From: Paraphoma chrysanthemicola
Lineage: Eukaryota; Ascomycota; Dothideomycetes; Pleosporales; Phaeosphaeriaceae
Assembly: GCA_020744225.1 (NCBI GenBank)
Contig: JAGMWG010000005.1
Span: forward strand, 744,001-808,000
DNA length: 64,000 nucleotides
Direction: 5' to 3'
Made by a program: the position numbers and the translations under genes. This document shows, piece by piece, positions 45,483-56,487 of the stretch (positions are counted from its first letter, which is position 1; each line of letters begins with the position of its first letter). The notes under the pieces were generated by a model, which saw nothing but the letters and a program-made list of their open reading frames with translations, was not told the DNA's origin and did no database searches.

Positions 45483-46581
45483 TTTGACGATGGTGGGTGG
45501 AAACGGTTCGGTCGGCGGGAGGTCGATAGCTTTGAATTAAAGGAGAGACTCGAGGTACGTAAGGCGACTGAGTGCACGTCTGGACTTCTAAGTGGCGATC
45601 AATGGTTAGATTTCACGACCTTTGCGATGAAGTTGTGCGCACTCACTTGACCCGAGGGACAATTGGACAGGAAAACCGTGCGATCAAGCGAGGTATGCGC
45701 AGGGCAGGAGGATAAATGCGGGGCAAGAGCGGATTAGATGGCGGTATGTACGGGAGCTCCCAGGGTAGAGAGAGTGGTCGGGTTACTGATGAAAGTTGAC
45801 GGGAGCAGCTTGTGGAGGGGATTGTGTGCGTCAAGTGTGCGATGATGGTGAGGAGCGGAGCAACCGCGAATTTTGGCACAGACCACAAACGCTATCCAAT
45901 CAGCCGAGACCATCAAATGCTTCCTCACTCTCGATGACCGTCGCAGAGAGCACATGAGCATTTTCTAGAAACTTTTGGTCAATGCATACTCTGCTGGATT
46001 TGTTACTTGTGAGAATCTCACGAGGCAACTTTGGTTGCAAGAAACATTATTAATTGGGTTTGCAATATTACGCAGCTCGTCAAGTGGTGGATTATCAGTC
46101 TGTTTAAGGATCACGAAGCACTTCGCTTCATCACACGCAGCCATGGCCCTCCATTGGAACTATTTAATCTGCAAGCGAATTTGAGCCGTTCTCGCATGAG
46201 ACAGCATCGTGTGCAGATAGTGGCACGCGGCTTCTTGTCGCCTGAGGTTTGAGCCGGTACCTCAACTTGACCGAAAGCGGTGCAGCCATCGACACTTCCC
46301 AAAGAGGAAGTGCTGAAAGATCAGTAACCTGGCGGTTGGCGCTCCATCTCGTGTTTCCGACATAGCCCTTCAGATGCGCCCTGAGGCGGTCGCCTTCTTG
46401 TCTCCGCTGAGTGTACCTACTCCCAGCGCCCAAGAATTCACACCACATGGATATGGCAATGATCATTGATCCTTGATTGACAATGGCCGCTTAGTCGACG
46501 AAGACCCATATCTGTGCATGCTTTCGTGACGGAATCTTTGAAGCGTGCTCAAATTCAATGCCTCAAGCAGTCCTCAAAGTC
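45483..46581. other. Intergenic, 1.1 kb
   Basis: 5' flank of the G3BP-like gene and 3' flank of lipoyltransferase. No coding exon, RNA gene or repeat recognised on either strand. Confidence 0.45.
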
Positions 46582-47328
46582 TCATCGGCCCTCAGTCTCC
46601 TGCACCATCTTCTCGACCTCCTCTTGCCCCACTCTTTCGACACTTTCCACACCTTTCAGCCTCTTCGCCACCTCTTTTGCAAACACCGTGCCAACGTCTT
46701 CAACACTCTTTCCCACAACACCCTCCTTCTCAAAGCTCGTCGTCCGCTTTCCTTCAAGCCCACACGCCACGATCCGGTCAAACCACCACAGATCCGTATT
46801 CACATTTAACCCAATACCATGACTGGTAATATTTCTGCGCATGTGTACACCAATAGCAGCAATCTTGTCGTCTTCGCTTGTCCACACCCCGGTGTTTTCT
46901 GTGGTCATGGCTTTGATACCATACCTGGCACACGTAGCTATCAGACACTTTTCCAACATGTCAACATAGCATCGCGGACTCAGCTTGTGGGATCGCAGAT
47001 CCACAATTGGATATGCAACTAGCTGTCCTGGACCATGAAATGTGGTCTGGCCACCGCGCATTGCTTCGACGAAGTCGGCACGGCCATTGGCGCGGAGGTA
47101 TTCTTGTTGTTCAATGGACACATTACCAACTTCACGACGGCCGCAGGTGTATACAGGCTTGAATTCAGCAGTTATGATGTGTGGTGCGGGAGCAGGTTGG
47201 CTGGCTGGCGGTTTCGAGGAGAGGAAGCGCGACACGAGGTGTTCCTGAAGAAGCGCAGCGCGCTGGTAAGGGATGGCGCCTGTGAGGTGGACATGGCGGA
47301 GGACGGAGTGCCGCAGTGGGCTCGTCAT
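46582..47328 (-). CDS. LIP2: Lipoyl(octanoyl) transferase, mitochondrial
   Basis: A single exon of 248 residues from ATG 47328. It transfers octanoyl groups from acyl carrier protein to lipoyl domains (for example the glycine cleavage H protein), the first step of protein lipoylation in mitochondria. LipB hallmarks: FKPVYTCGRRE, MRGGQTTFHGPGQLVAYPI (the RGGxxTxHGPGQ block), NTGVWTSEDDKIAAIGVHMR with the catalytic Lys in KIAAIG, SHGIGLNVNTDLWWF, and RIVACGL with the catalytic Cys. The N-terminus (LRHSVLRHVHLTG...YQRAALLQEHLV) can serve as an organellar presequence. Upstream codons stay open but the Met chosen matches usual LipB length. Its start is 183 bp from that of the divergent Pop7 gene. 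Confidence 0.93.
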   Translation of the reverse strand: MTSPLRHSVLRHVHLTGAIPYQRAALLQEHLVSRFLSSKPPASQPAPAPHIITAEFKPVYTCGRREVGNVSIEQQEYLRANGRADFVEAMRGGQTTFHGPGQLVAYPIVDLRSHKLSPRCYVDMLEKCLIATCARYGIKAMTTENTGVWTSEDDKIAAIGVHMRRNITSHGIGLNVNTDLWWFDRIVACGLEGKRTTSFEKEGVVGKSVEDVGTVFAKEVAKRLKGVESVERVGQEEVEKMVQETEGR

Positions 47329-47511
47329 GATTGCTATCGTTCCTTGTACATAGTTGCTGAAGTGTGAGTGCAAAGTTGGGACGGAAACCTGGCCGTAAAA
47401 TCGACAATATCCGTGGACCTTATCGATAAGCCCAAACTTTGTGAAGCGCGTCGACATCATTTCCACGACGCGACAATCCTGACCGGAAAGCCTACAACTC
47501 ACTTTCCAAAA
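47329..47511. promoter_or_regulatory. Short shared divergent promoter LIP2/POP7
   Basis: Only 183 bp separate the two start codons, so regulatory elements for both genes must overlap here. No TATA-like element or named site was recognised. Confidence 0.45.
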
Positions 47512-48443
47512 ATGGCAGGAAAGAAACGAACTCGAAATGGCCAAGTCAAAATCACAGCTGAAGCACAAGACCCCAAGTCAACCACAGAAGATGTCTCAAT
47601 GACAGACTCAACACCACCATGCTCGCAACCGCAAGTACCATCGACCACGTCAACAGAAGATCCCAGCAAGTCCTCCAATAGCATGCCACCACCCAGAAGG
47701 CCAGATGGTCCAGCCAAAAAGTCGCGGTCCGATACAAAAGCTCCGCAAAAAGACCCCCAGAAGAGAATCCCAACCCCAAATCCAAAAGCTCGCCATGGAC
47801 AGCACCAAAAGCACCAAAAACTCCGAAAACTTCCTCCAAGTGAGCGCACTCTCCCAAATCCTTGTTCTCTCATACTAACCATGTTTGCTTCTTCACAGAT
47901 GCATCAATCTCCCGCCGCCCGCTCCTCCACCCCGCCATCCCAAATCCCTTTTCCACAGCAACATCGCCTAAGATCATGTACATAAAAGCCAGCACGCCAT
48001 ACGTTCCCGCGCTGAAACGTATCCGGCATTTACTCGACGAAATTACCAAGCGCGAGAAACAATCTCTCGCGGCGCGCATGAAGATGAAGCGGAAAGACGG
48101 GAATCTGAGGGCTGCGGAAGTGGAGAGGGCGATTGCTGAGGATGAGGCGCGGAGTGGAGGGGGTGTTATTAGTGGGAGTTTTAGTGCGAAGGACGGGGAG
48201 AAAGAGAGGGTATACTTGAAAGCGACAGGGCGTGCGATTCCACGGGCGTTGGAACTGGGTGTTGCGTTTCAGGCTGAGGCGGAGTGTGTGGTGAGAGTGG
48301 AGATGGGGAGTGTGAAAGCGATTGACGATATTGAGATGCGCGAGACGGGAGATGATGCGGGCGGTGCGGATGAGGGAGAAGAAGTGCCAGAGACGAGGAT
48401 ACGGAGTGTGAGTTCAGTGACTGTGAGTATCGGGTTCAAGTGA
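47512..48443 (+). CDS. POP7: RNase P/MRP protein subunit Pop7 (Rpp20-like)
   Basis: Exons 47512-47839 and 47899-48443 (intron 47840-47898, GTGAGC, branch ACTAACC, CACAG) give 290 residues. Residues 1-110 are Lys/Pro/Ser-rich and basic. The Alba-like Rpp20/Pop7 fold follows: IMYIKASTPYVPALKRIRHL, LDEITKREKQ, an insertion rich in Arg/Glu, then VYLKATGRAIPRALELGVAF and ECVVRVEMGSVKAIDDIE, with IRSVSSVTVSIGF as the last strand. Pop7 pairs with Pop6 to bind the P3 arm of RNase P and MRP RNA in tRNA and rRNA processing. The acidic loop between the last strands (TGDDAGGADEGEEVPE) is longer than in yeast. Confidence 0.87.
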
Positions 48444-49261
48444 GTCGATGAAGAACCTGGCTAGGTAGGATGAGGACGAGGATAGGATGAAGATATGATA
48501 CCCCACATAGGCGCAGCTGCGAATAACATGCATCACAAAAATCAAGTGTCAAGATTTACACATGCAAGGTCAAATATGTACCATTGTGAAGCCGGAAATG
48601 CACCTACACCATACACACAACCCCCCCTCCCTGACCCAAAGCCCTGATAGACTCGGTCCTCCTGCATCTCATCCCATCTCATCTTATCATCCAAAGGGAA
48701 CCCGGACCAAAGGTTAAAGAAGGTAAGTCATGTGACAAAGGAAAAAGTGGTAGTCGCTTTCGCTTGCTGATACAGTGAATGTTGTGGGACATCTTGTCCA
48801 GCCCGTGCCAGGGTCTTGATTAAGCCTCAAAACAGTAAACGCCTTAAGGAAAACACTTCGTTCGAGAGCCTCCCAGAGGCCTCGCCAAAACTCCGGATAT
48901 GATGATCGTGTATGCTGCAGTTTGGGCGCCGGTAATGTGCCGCAGATGTAGAGGTAGTGATTGAGAGCGCATAAGGTAGGTTAATCGTTTGGAGCGTTGT
49001 TGTGAGGTGTTGTCTGCGAGCGGGCGAGCTCGATAGTTGCTGGCATGGTGGTCCAGCAGTATGTCAAGTCGTAAAGTCTTTTCGTACCCAAGCGGACAAA
49101 TGCGAAGACTGTTCGATGGTGAAGTTGTCGGTCTCTCCCAGTCTCAAGTGCCATCTTTTAGGTCCGGACAGGAGCTCGCTCTACACGACGTGCTCCAGGC
49201 TCGAGCCTTGAAGCGCCGACGCGGCGAGGGATTACTATATCGCTTGCCTGCCATGTCGCTT
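48444..49261. other. Convergent intergenic region, 0.8 kb
   Basis: 3' ends of POP7 (+) and the FHA protein gene (-). No gene or repeat recognised. Confidence 0.45.
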
Positions 49262-51523
49262 TCAGCGCTCGGCCTTGGGATACTGGTTCAGCATGGCCAT
49301 GACCGCAACACCTATCGCGACAACAGTGACAATGGCACCGACGGGTCCGCCGTGGTACATCAGGTCAGCGCGCCCTGGTTGCCGGGTGACCAAGGCGTTT
49401 GATGGCTTTGTGGCAGCCTGCTCCTTCTCTGGCTCGATGGCATGTCCGTTTGACACACCTGCTCGGCGGAGTAATTCCTTGGTGCCCTCGTCCTCGAGAT
49501 CTTTATCCTTGATGATGGTGATTTCGCCTTCCTCTGCATCGTCGATGTCCTCGGAATCGTCGTTTGCGGACTTCACGACCTCTCGTTCTAAGGGACTGCC
49601 GCTTCGGCTGCGCCGCCTAGCCTCCCTGCTGGACGCCCTCGCATTGTCCCGACGAATGCTTTCTACCATTTCCGCCAGGGTCTTGCGGTCCGCCTCAGCA
49701 GTCTCGGCTCGTTCCCGATAACGCTCCATTTGCAGCTTCATCTCCGTCATCTCTGTCATCATAAGCTCCAGTCGTTGCTGCAGGCGGGCGGTCGCTTCTG
49801 TGCTGTCCGGAGATGTAGAACCATTCTCATAGCCGGTAGTCTTCTCCTCGACCTCAATGTCGGTAACCCCATCACTGTGGAGGTCTCCGTTGGCGTGAGG
49901 TACCTCGTCCTCTTCTCGTTCCGAGGCCGATTCGCGCTCCAGCCGATTCGCTCTCTCCTCGGCTTCCTCTCTCGCGCGCCTCTCTTCGTTCAGCATGGCT
50001 TCCAAGTCCTTTAGGCGAACACCCTGTGACTCTATCTCCTTCTTGGCGTTGGTCAAGGCTTCCGTGAGAGTAGACATCTGGGCGTCAGATCGGACCGGTG
50101 AGCCCATCTTGGGACGTTCCGTATCAGATCTCCTAAGGGAAGATGCGGCATCGGGCTTGGCGGGGAGTGGCTGCTGTGGCGGCGGGGCAGGAGGGTCCGA
50201 GAATCTGGCCTTTAAATTGATGTCCTTGACCGGGGATATTTTGGTGGGGTCAATAGGTGATGCCTTTGTGGGCTCCTTCTTGGGATCTGCTGTCAGGATC
50301 GCGTTTATGTACTGGTGTGTCTGTTGTAGCTCTTGCGATTGTTGCTTGGCAGCTTTGATCTCGGCCTGGAGGACTTAGTACGATACTCTTTGGGATCTCG
50401 ATTGACTTACATTGAGCTTCTTGACGACTTGTTCCATAGTGATGGGCTGCAGCCAAAAATTGGGGTGCCGTGGTTGTTGGAGGCCATTTGTGTAATTGCC
50501 GACTACACCGGGACCTTGCATTCGCTGCCCATTCATTGAGCCCTGGCTGGGCGTGCGGCCACGCATGTTGGCTAGCTGCTGTTGCCCGTTGGCACCCATC
50601 ATGTTGGACAGTTGCGGTCCATCGAGCTCGCCAAAGTTCATGTCCATCATGTCACCAGCGGATCTTGCGTATATACCAGCATGTTCGACACGCGCAGCAA
50701 CCTTGTGGTGCACGATTGTCTTCTGGTCCTCGCTGACGATATCAATGCCGAGCTCGAGCATGTCCTGCTCCCGCAGCTCGTGGGGGTCTGAATCGCGATT
50801 CTCCTGCGACAGCCGCGAACCATTCACGAATGTGCCGTTGGACGACTTGACGTCTCTTATCCATATTTTCCCGTTGCGATCCGCCCATACTTCAGCGTGT
50901 TGTCGGGAGAGAACCTTTGAGTCGAAGTAGCCGTTTGCAGGCGTCGGTATCGTCTTGTTGTTGGTCTGTCGGCCAATGCGAAGGACGTCGGGAAAGAAAG
51001 GGACAGTGATGGTTTTGCGCTCAAAGGTGCCGTTCATTGGGACCAGGTGCAGGACGGCAGTCTGCTCCTGTCCTTGCGGGCGCGGTGCGCCATTCTGTTG
51101 CTGTGTCTGGAGAGCGCCATTGTGCTGCGATGGCACCATGGGTGCGGGTGCCTGTAGTGCGCTCATTGCAGATGCGGCAGATGAGCCAGGGCCTGTGGAT
51201 GCGATGGGCTGTGGACGTGCGGTCGAGATTCCGGCGATGGGCTCAGTCTTGGTCGCAGGCCATAGTCCCTTAGGCGCCTTCGTCTTGCGTGCAGCCCAGG
51301 CCGGATCGCTGCCGTTTGCTGGTGCGACGCCGTTCGGCTGCGATGTGGTGGAGGCGGCGGATATTGTAGAGCTCGTTGAGGCCTGTGAGGACAGCGATGA
51401 CGACGAGTTCTGGCGTTGGGCGCTCTTCCTCATGAACATGGGACCTCCGTTGGGGGTCCCTTCAGCGCTCCATGCCTGCCGGTTGATGTTCTGATAGTTA
51501 ACGGGGGCTGCGACTGCCGTCAT
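49262..51523 (-). CDS. ham-4: FHA-domain tail-anchored protein, STRIPAK component (SLMAP/HAM-4/PRO45/Far9-10 type)
   Basis: Exons 51523-50411 and 50365-49262 (intron 50366-50410, 45 nt; GTAAGT, branch TACTAAG, CCAG) give 738 residues. Residues 1-155 are low-complexity. The FHA domain is at about 157-265: TITVPFFPDVLRIGRQTNNK (GR), SRQHAEVWADRNGKIWIRDV (SxxH) and KSSNGTFVNGSRLS (NG). After an Asn/Gln-rich part, long coiled coils run through about 380-420 and 475-640. The C-terminus is a single membrane span (VGAIVTVVAIGVAVMAML) with a short lumenal tail, i.e. tail-anchored. FHA, coiled coil and tail anchor in this order identify the SLMAP family: HAM-4 in Neurospora, PRO45 in Sordaria, Far9/Far10 in yeast. 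It anchors the STRIPAK phosphatase-kinase complex at nuclear envelope/ER and mitochondria and is needed for hyphal fusion. Confidence 0.92.
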
Positions 51524-52458
51524 GTCGGGTCGGGGGAAGCCGCTCGGTGACGTTCAGGGACACTTTTCTTGGGATGCCCGTCTTCTCCGCTTCTAGCAGC
51601 GCGACAGCAGCGTGGCGGCCCCGGACGAGATCAAAAACAGCAGCGGCGCTCGACAGGTCGCTCCGGCACTCATGCGTCGCGGGACGATGCAGGCGTCGGG
51701 GGTCGCAGCGGGTTGGGTAGTGAAGACGTCGCGCGGCGGTCGAATGTCGTGTGCTGTTCGTGGGAGCCCGTGCGACGGCAGGGCGATGCAGACGGGCGCG
51801 GAGCACAGCAGCAGGGCCAGGACGAGTCGGTATGCGATGGAGGCCGCGAGACGGGCTGCGTGGTGGGACAGTTGCGAGCGGGCCGGATGGTATGAGATTC
51901 GAGGGAGAGGAGTCGTTGTCGGGCCTTGTCCACTGCTGCAACGCTGACTGGCCAGATGGCGATGTGCAGACGGGAGCGTGATATCGACGGGCAGCGGGAG
52001 GTGAGATGGCGAGGGACCGCTGCGAAACAAGACGGCGGCGCGAGCGATAACGACACAATGCTATGCGACGGGATGCACGCTGTCCAGAAATGTTCGCTTC
52101 ATTCCTGCGGCGCAGTGAGAGGGCAAGAGTCACGTGCGCATCCGTGCTTGGAAGCGCTGAGGCGTCGGAGGCGGAGACGGCCCAAGACAGCCGTCGACGA
52201 ATGTGCTGAGAGCAGCGAAGATGGCTCGCACGGTCAACGCTCACTGGTGGCATAGACGGCCATGATGTAAGGCCCAATATGCAAACAATGGCTTCTATAA
52301 TGCATCCATGATTGTTCTTCCGGGGTGCATGCCTGACTGTTCCGCTTAGCGGGTGCACAGGCCCGCAGAGCTTTGAAGTGGGACGACGGAGCTATCAAAC
52401 CATCCGTGTTTCTTCTCCGCATTTGTTTGACTGGGAGGTTTTCCACAGCATAGACAAG
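51524..52458. other. Divergent intergenic region, FHA gene / MGR2
   Basis: A GC-rich 5' flank of the FHA gene (51530-52130), open in several frames through base composition, then the MGR2 promoter. No further gene recognised. Confidence 0.45.
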
Positions 52459-53009
52459 ATGCCCGTGCCTGTCAGTTCCATGCCGCAGGGCGCGCGTGGC
52501 CCGTCCACACTAGACAAGCGTACGGGGCAGTCAATCGCATCTGCACGCACATCGGCTAACAGCATGTAGTGAAGATGGGTGGTATGATGGGTGGCTGTAG
52601 GTTGCACGCCTTCGTATAGCCAGAGCACCAGCCTGACGAGACATGCAGCTGTCGGCCTGATCATCGGCTTCATCTTTGGTGTGCCAGAACAATAGTCTGA
52701 GAAAAGTCTGGGTCTGACTCGCTCAGGATTCACAAACATCGTCCGCTTCGGGCCCGGTCCAAACGGAATGCTGCGAACGCTGGGACAGTATATGATGGGT
52801 TCAGCCGCGACTTTTGGGTATGGCCACATCTACCAGCTCTTGGACTATGGCTGACGGTTACGCCCAGCTTCTTTATGGCCATCGGAACCACCATCCGCAC
52901 AGACAGCTCGCCCATTGCCACTGAGGCTTTCAGCAGGATCAACCGCCAACCGACCATCCTATCACGGCAGTACCAGACCATGCGCGCCTCTCGCAACGAG
53001 AAAAATTAG
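52459..53009 (+). CDS. MGR2: Mgr2 / ROMO1-family TIM23 complex subunit
   Basis: Five small exons: 52459-52519, 52570-52596 (27 nt), 52649-52678 (30 nt), 52727-52817 and 52868-53009, giving 116 residues (yeast Mgr2 has 113). All four introns are 48-52 nt, have CTRAC branch sites (GGCTAACA, CCTGACG, TCTGACT, GCTGACG) and matching phases. The joined protein reads STLDKLKMGGMMGGSVGLII, then GFIFGFTNIVRFGPGPNGML, RTLGQYMMGSAATFGFFMAI and GTTIRTD. This is the two-helix, Gly-rich ROMO1/Mgr2 signature. Mgr2 couples Tim21 to the TIM23 translocase and controls lateral release of preproteins in the inner mitochondrial membrane. No single exon is long, so the gene is easily overlooked. Confidence 0.93.
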
Positions 53010-53386
53010 TGCATCTAAAGGATGTAACATGGGGTGGAAGAGGATATACCACGAGTGGCCTGTACAACATTACGGATTAAGTCATGCATGCACGAAGAAA
53101 TGTACATATAGCAGCGCAAGCGTAGAGCAGGCAAACAGTGTAACCGCTGGTGTGGAGCCGCCGCCGCGAAGGAGACCCTGCATGAACCATCACCAGCAGA
53201 ACCGCGGTACTGTGAGCGGGTGAGATCATACCAATATTTATTTTACCGATCGCTTGCTTTCATCTTCTTCACCTTTTCCCTCACTTGTACATCAACTCAG
53301 CCCTGAGTTCTTGGTTTTCATATCTACCACCGCTGCAATTTGCTCATACAGTCACTTGGTCCGCTACAAGCAACCCTACCGCCAAC
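53010..53386. other. Intergenic, 0.38 kb
   Basis: MGR2 3' end and 5' flank of the coiled-coil gene. The frame upstream of 53387 is open to 53285 but reads as leader sequence. Nothing else seen. Confidence 0.4.
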
Positions 53387-54280
53387 ATGTCTGAGTCTGA
53401 CGACTTTGTCATGGCCAAGCACATATCGCTGGTCACAGAGACCGATCAATGCTTTGCCTCAAGCTCCGATGCCCCTCATGCACCGCTACTCAATCTGCTT
53501 GCCCAGATGGAGGACACACGCGATCAGCTGGTGAAGCTGGACAAGAAGGAGAAAGACGTAGACGTTGGATCAATGGCAAGAGTGGTGGACAAATGGGCAG
53601 ACAACGTGCAGATGATCATCCTGGGACTCGATGCTGCGGAGCAAGCGCGGTCCAAGGATGTCTTCAAGTCCATCGACTGGTACAACAAAAGTCTGGCAGA
53701 TGCTGAGAAGGACATGAGATCGGCGTACTTGAGGGAGCTTAAGCGGAAGGAGCAGAAGTGGCAAGGCGCGATGGTACAGCAAAAGCAGATGTACGAGGCA
53801 AAGCAGATTGTCGCCGACCAACAACGCGTGATCGTCCAGCGTTCCGACACGCCAGCGCTCGACCGATCTTTGCCGACTAATATGGGAAACCACCAAGAGC
53901 CTCATGTACAGACAGATCACGGCAATGCAACTCAGTCACTCCCGCAACCATACCACACCGAGCTCGCCTTTGGGGAAAGCAAGATCGACCGCCTAGCCGA
54001 CCAGAACGCTTTGCCCCGCAAGTCTCAGTCTGATAGTACAATTGTGAAAGGTGTCATGGATCATGAGATCAGTGTCAGGGACCATAAGATCAAACAGATC
54101 AAGGAAATGTTCCAGATTCAGGTCGACCATCACAAGGCCAAGGTTGAAGCTCTGGCAGACACCAACGCAGAGCTGAGGAAGCAGCTAAAGCAGCGCGCAG
54201 CGCAAGAGAAGAGGAAGGCAGAAGACACTTTGGAGAGGTCTGAGGATGCGGGTGGATCACCGAAGAAGATGAAGGATTAG
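53387..54280 (+). CDS. Coiled-coil protein of unknown function, nuclear signal-like C-terminus
   Basis: A single exon of 297 residues from MSESDDFVMAKH (ATG 53387; an in-frame ATG at 53285 would add 34 unremarkable residues). It is mostly helical and charged: LLNLLAQMEDTRDQLVKLDK, AYLRELKRKEQKWQGAMVQQ with QKQMYEAKQIV, and a C-terminal coiled coil MFQIQVDHHKAKVEALADTN with AELRKQLKQRAAQEKRKAED. The last residues, SPKKMKD, with KRKAED resemble a bipartite nuclear signal. No domain recognised. The stop codon TAG is itself part of a telomere-like TTAGGG tract that begins at 54277. Confidence 0.7.
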   Translation: MSESDDFVMAKHISLVTETDQCFASSSDAPHAPLLNLLAQMEDTRDQLVKLDKKEKDVDVGSMARVVDKWADNVQMIILGLDAAEQARSKDVFKSIDWYNKSLADAEKDMRSAYLRELKRKEQKWQGAMVQQKQMYEAKQIVADQQRVIVQRSDTPALDRSLPTNMGNHQEPHVQTDHGNATQSLPQPYHTELAFGESKIDRLADQNALPRKSQSDSTIVKGVMDHEISVRDHKIKQIKEMFQIQVDHHKAKVEALADTNAELRKQLKQRAAQEKRKAEDTLERSEDAGGSPKKMKD

Positions 54281-54312
54281 GGTTTAGGGTTTAGGATTAG
54301 GGTTTAGGTTTG
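54277..54312 (+). repeat. Interstitial telomere-like tract
   Basis: Units read TTAGGG, TTTAGGG, TTTAGGA, TTAGGG, TTTAGG, TTT: a mix of the fungal hexamer and a heptamer form. The tract starts in the last codon and stop codon of the upstream gene and forms the start of its 3' flank. Confidence 0.85.
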
Positions 54313-55169
54313 GTGGACAAGTCAAGGATGATTGGAAGCTGGAGCCCACAAGCATCACTTTTGAAGTTGGTGCTGTGCAGTGCATCCACCTGAAGTATAT
54401 TTCAGGCAAATAGCCTCGCATATCTAGGTAATTCCTTGTATAGTCAATGCAGCATAATCCACGAACAGCGTCGAGACTGCGTTTGGTGGAGCCGTCAAGG
54501 GCGCTGGTCATGTGTTCCTGTGCGCCGAATGCCGAAAAGGCAAGCACGCCTGACCTCATGCCAAACACCAAAAGTCATCTACACCTTTCCATAATCCACG
54601 CGACGTGTCTACGACCATCTGATAATATCATTCGCTCCCCTGACACAATGATGCAAGACTCACGAAAGGTTCTCGCGCCTTGAGCACCATGTTCACCCTT
54701 GTCGCTGACCATCGTCCACGCCGCATCCAACGTCGCACACAACAATGCAGGCTGAGCGCCATGTCGCCGAACACGCCGTATGCATCCCGGCCCTCAGTTC
54801 GAAGATGCATGTGTCACGCAATCAAAGCAGTGCCTTTATGCGCATTCGCACTCCTTCAGGTGCTTCCTCAGGAAGGGGTGCCCTTCAGTGTGGATGATCA
54901 GCCAGTTAGGACTATTCATGATCCACGCCGCTAAGCAGCACCGGGGCTGGATCCGGTCAAGCCCGCTGCACACTTCCCTTCGCACTTGGTCGGCGCTTGA
55001 CATCAGGGAGTCGAGCCGCGAGACTACGCCGTAGATGATGATGACCTTTTATTGTCATGGTCCGCCCTCAGGCGTCAATCTTCATTTCCTGCCAACGATT
55101 TGAGTGATCGATTCATCGTCCTTGAAGCTCCACTTGCATCCCTTCTGTTCTTCCACTATCTACGTCGAC
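54281..55169. other. Intergenic, 0.9 kb
   Basis: After the telomere-like tract no gene, RNA or repeat was recognised. The 3' part (55050-55169) is the 5' flank of the F-box gene. Confidence 0.4.
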
Positions 55170-56221
55170 ATGATTACTCTGCTCGAACTCGCACCGGAAA
55201 TTCTATTCCAGATTATAGCAACACTTCCTGTCCAAAGTCTACTTAAATTCTCACAATGCTCTCGTTACACCCATTCGCTTGCAAATGCGAGTCTCCACAC
55301 TCTCAAACTTGACTTCGGGCCTGCACCGAATGCGTTCAGAATGGGAAGTTATTCGATCGCACGTCGTTTGAACTCTTATGACCAATCGAAGGGCGAGCAC
55401 TATTATACCCAACCAGGATCGCCATTGTTGAAAACGGCCTCCCAGAACCGGTATGACAAAGTCTTGATACAGGTCCCCGACGCAAACCGCTACGACTTAG
55501 CAACACTCGTCAATTTTCATTCCGCTCTCTTGCCAAGCATTCTGAAAAGATATCAAGAGGCGCTACAGCATCTGGACTTATCTCTGTGGACACTTACTGT
55601 TCCGATGGCGAAGGCGATTTCCGAGCTGCCTGCCCTTCGATCCCTCTCCATCACTCTGGTCGATGATCTTCGTATCAGAAAGCTCTCGCAAACGTATGCT
55701 GACCACCAACGTGCTACGTGGCAGATATTAGCACAGCATGCGGTGTGGAGAGGCCGCCTGCAGAGTTTGAAGATTGAGAACACAGATCTCTCAATGACAC
55801 ATCTGAGCCCACTTCTAAGCTCCAACCACTCTTGCCGGGAGTTGAGAATCAGGCACTGCGAGTCTCTGGGAGGAGACCTTTGGAGGTTTCTAGAGCAGGG
55901 GTGGAAAGGCAGTGCTGCTCTTGAATCACTCGAAGTTGCAGACTGTGGGTGTGTAGTAACTGAAGCCGCGCTGGATGCAATGGTGGAAATGCAAAACTTG
56001 AAGGTAATTATTCCTTCACATCATGTTTCGGTAGGCACTAACTTGTTCTGCCAAAGTACTTGGATCTGCACCGCTGCTCTGTCTCATACGCCGAAACAGT
56101 GGAGCAATGGCAAGGCCGGATGGGACATGTGGCGAAGGTCAAACCTCCAAGGTCATACAGCTACTTGGTGGGAGGCATTCTCGAAGTTGATCCAGACTAT
56201 ACTAGTGACAAGGAAGAGTAA
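55170..56221 (+). CDS. F-box protein with leucine-rich-repeat-like region
   Basis: Exons 55170-56003 and 56057-56221 (intron 56004-56056, GTAATT, branch CACTAAC, AAAG) give 332 residues. The F-box is at residues 1-45: MITLLELAPEILFQIIATLP, then VQSLLKFSQCSRYTHSL. LRR-like strands follow (LQHLDLSLWTLTVPMAKAIS, LPALRSLSITLVDDLRIRKL, SLKIENTDLSMTHLSPLLSS, CRELRIRHCESLGGDLWRFL, ALESLEVADCGCVVTEAALD). Splicing continues the repeat with LKYLDLHRCSVSYAETVEQW and ends VGGILEVDPDYTSDKEE. Without splicing the frame runs on to 56378 with unrelated content, which favours the intron. Such proteins are substrate adaptors of SCF ubiquitin ligases; the target is unknown. Confidence 0.8.
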
Positions 56222-56487
56222 GCAAGTATGGTACTCAAGTTCGTTGGAAGTCGATTTTATTTCGATGATGGACCAGCTCGACGTCACCGCCTTAGGAGCA
56301 GTTGTGCGATCGTTCGGGAACCAATCCTTCCATCTGAAGCTACCTAACTCAGCCAACTCGGGCTTTGAAGCCGTCTGATCCAAGATTGCCACGACGGAAA
56401 GAGTGTTGCAACCTGATCATGCTAGTCTTCTCCAAGAGAGCCGTTCCGAGCCACAGCAAGGAACCAGCCCCCAGCATTCTCCTCCTC

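Noticed and set aside
51530..52250. Long overlapping frames on both strands upstream of the FHA gene
   Set aside because: GC-rich bias opens all frames; the low-complexity Arg/Ser/Pro translations have no family resemblance.
56222..56378. Unspliced extension of the F-box protein to 56378
   Set aside because: Splicing at 56004-56056 continues the LRR pattern and ends at a natural stop; the extension shows no repeat features.
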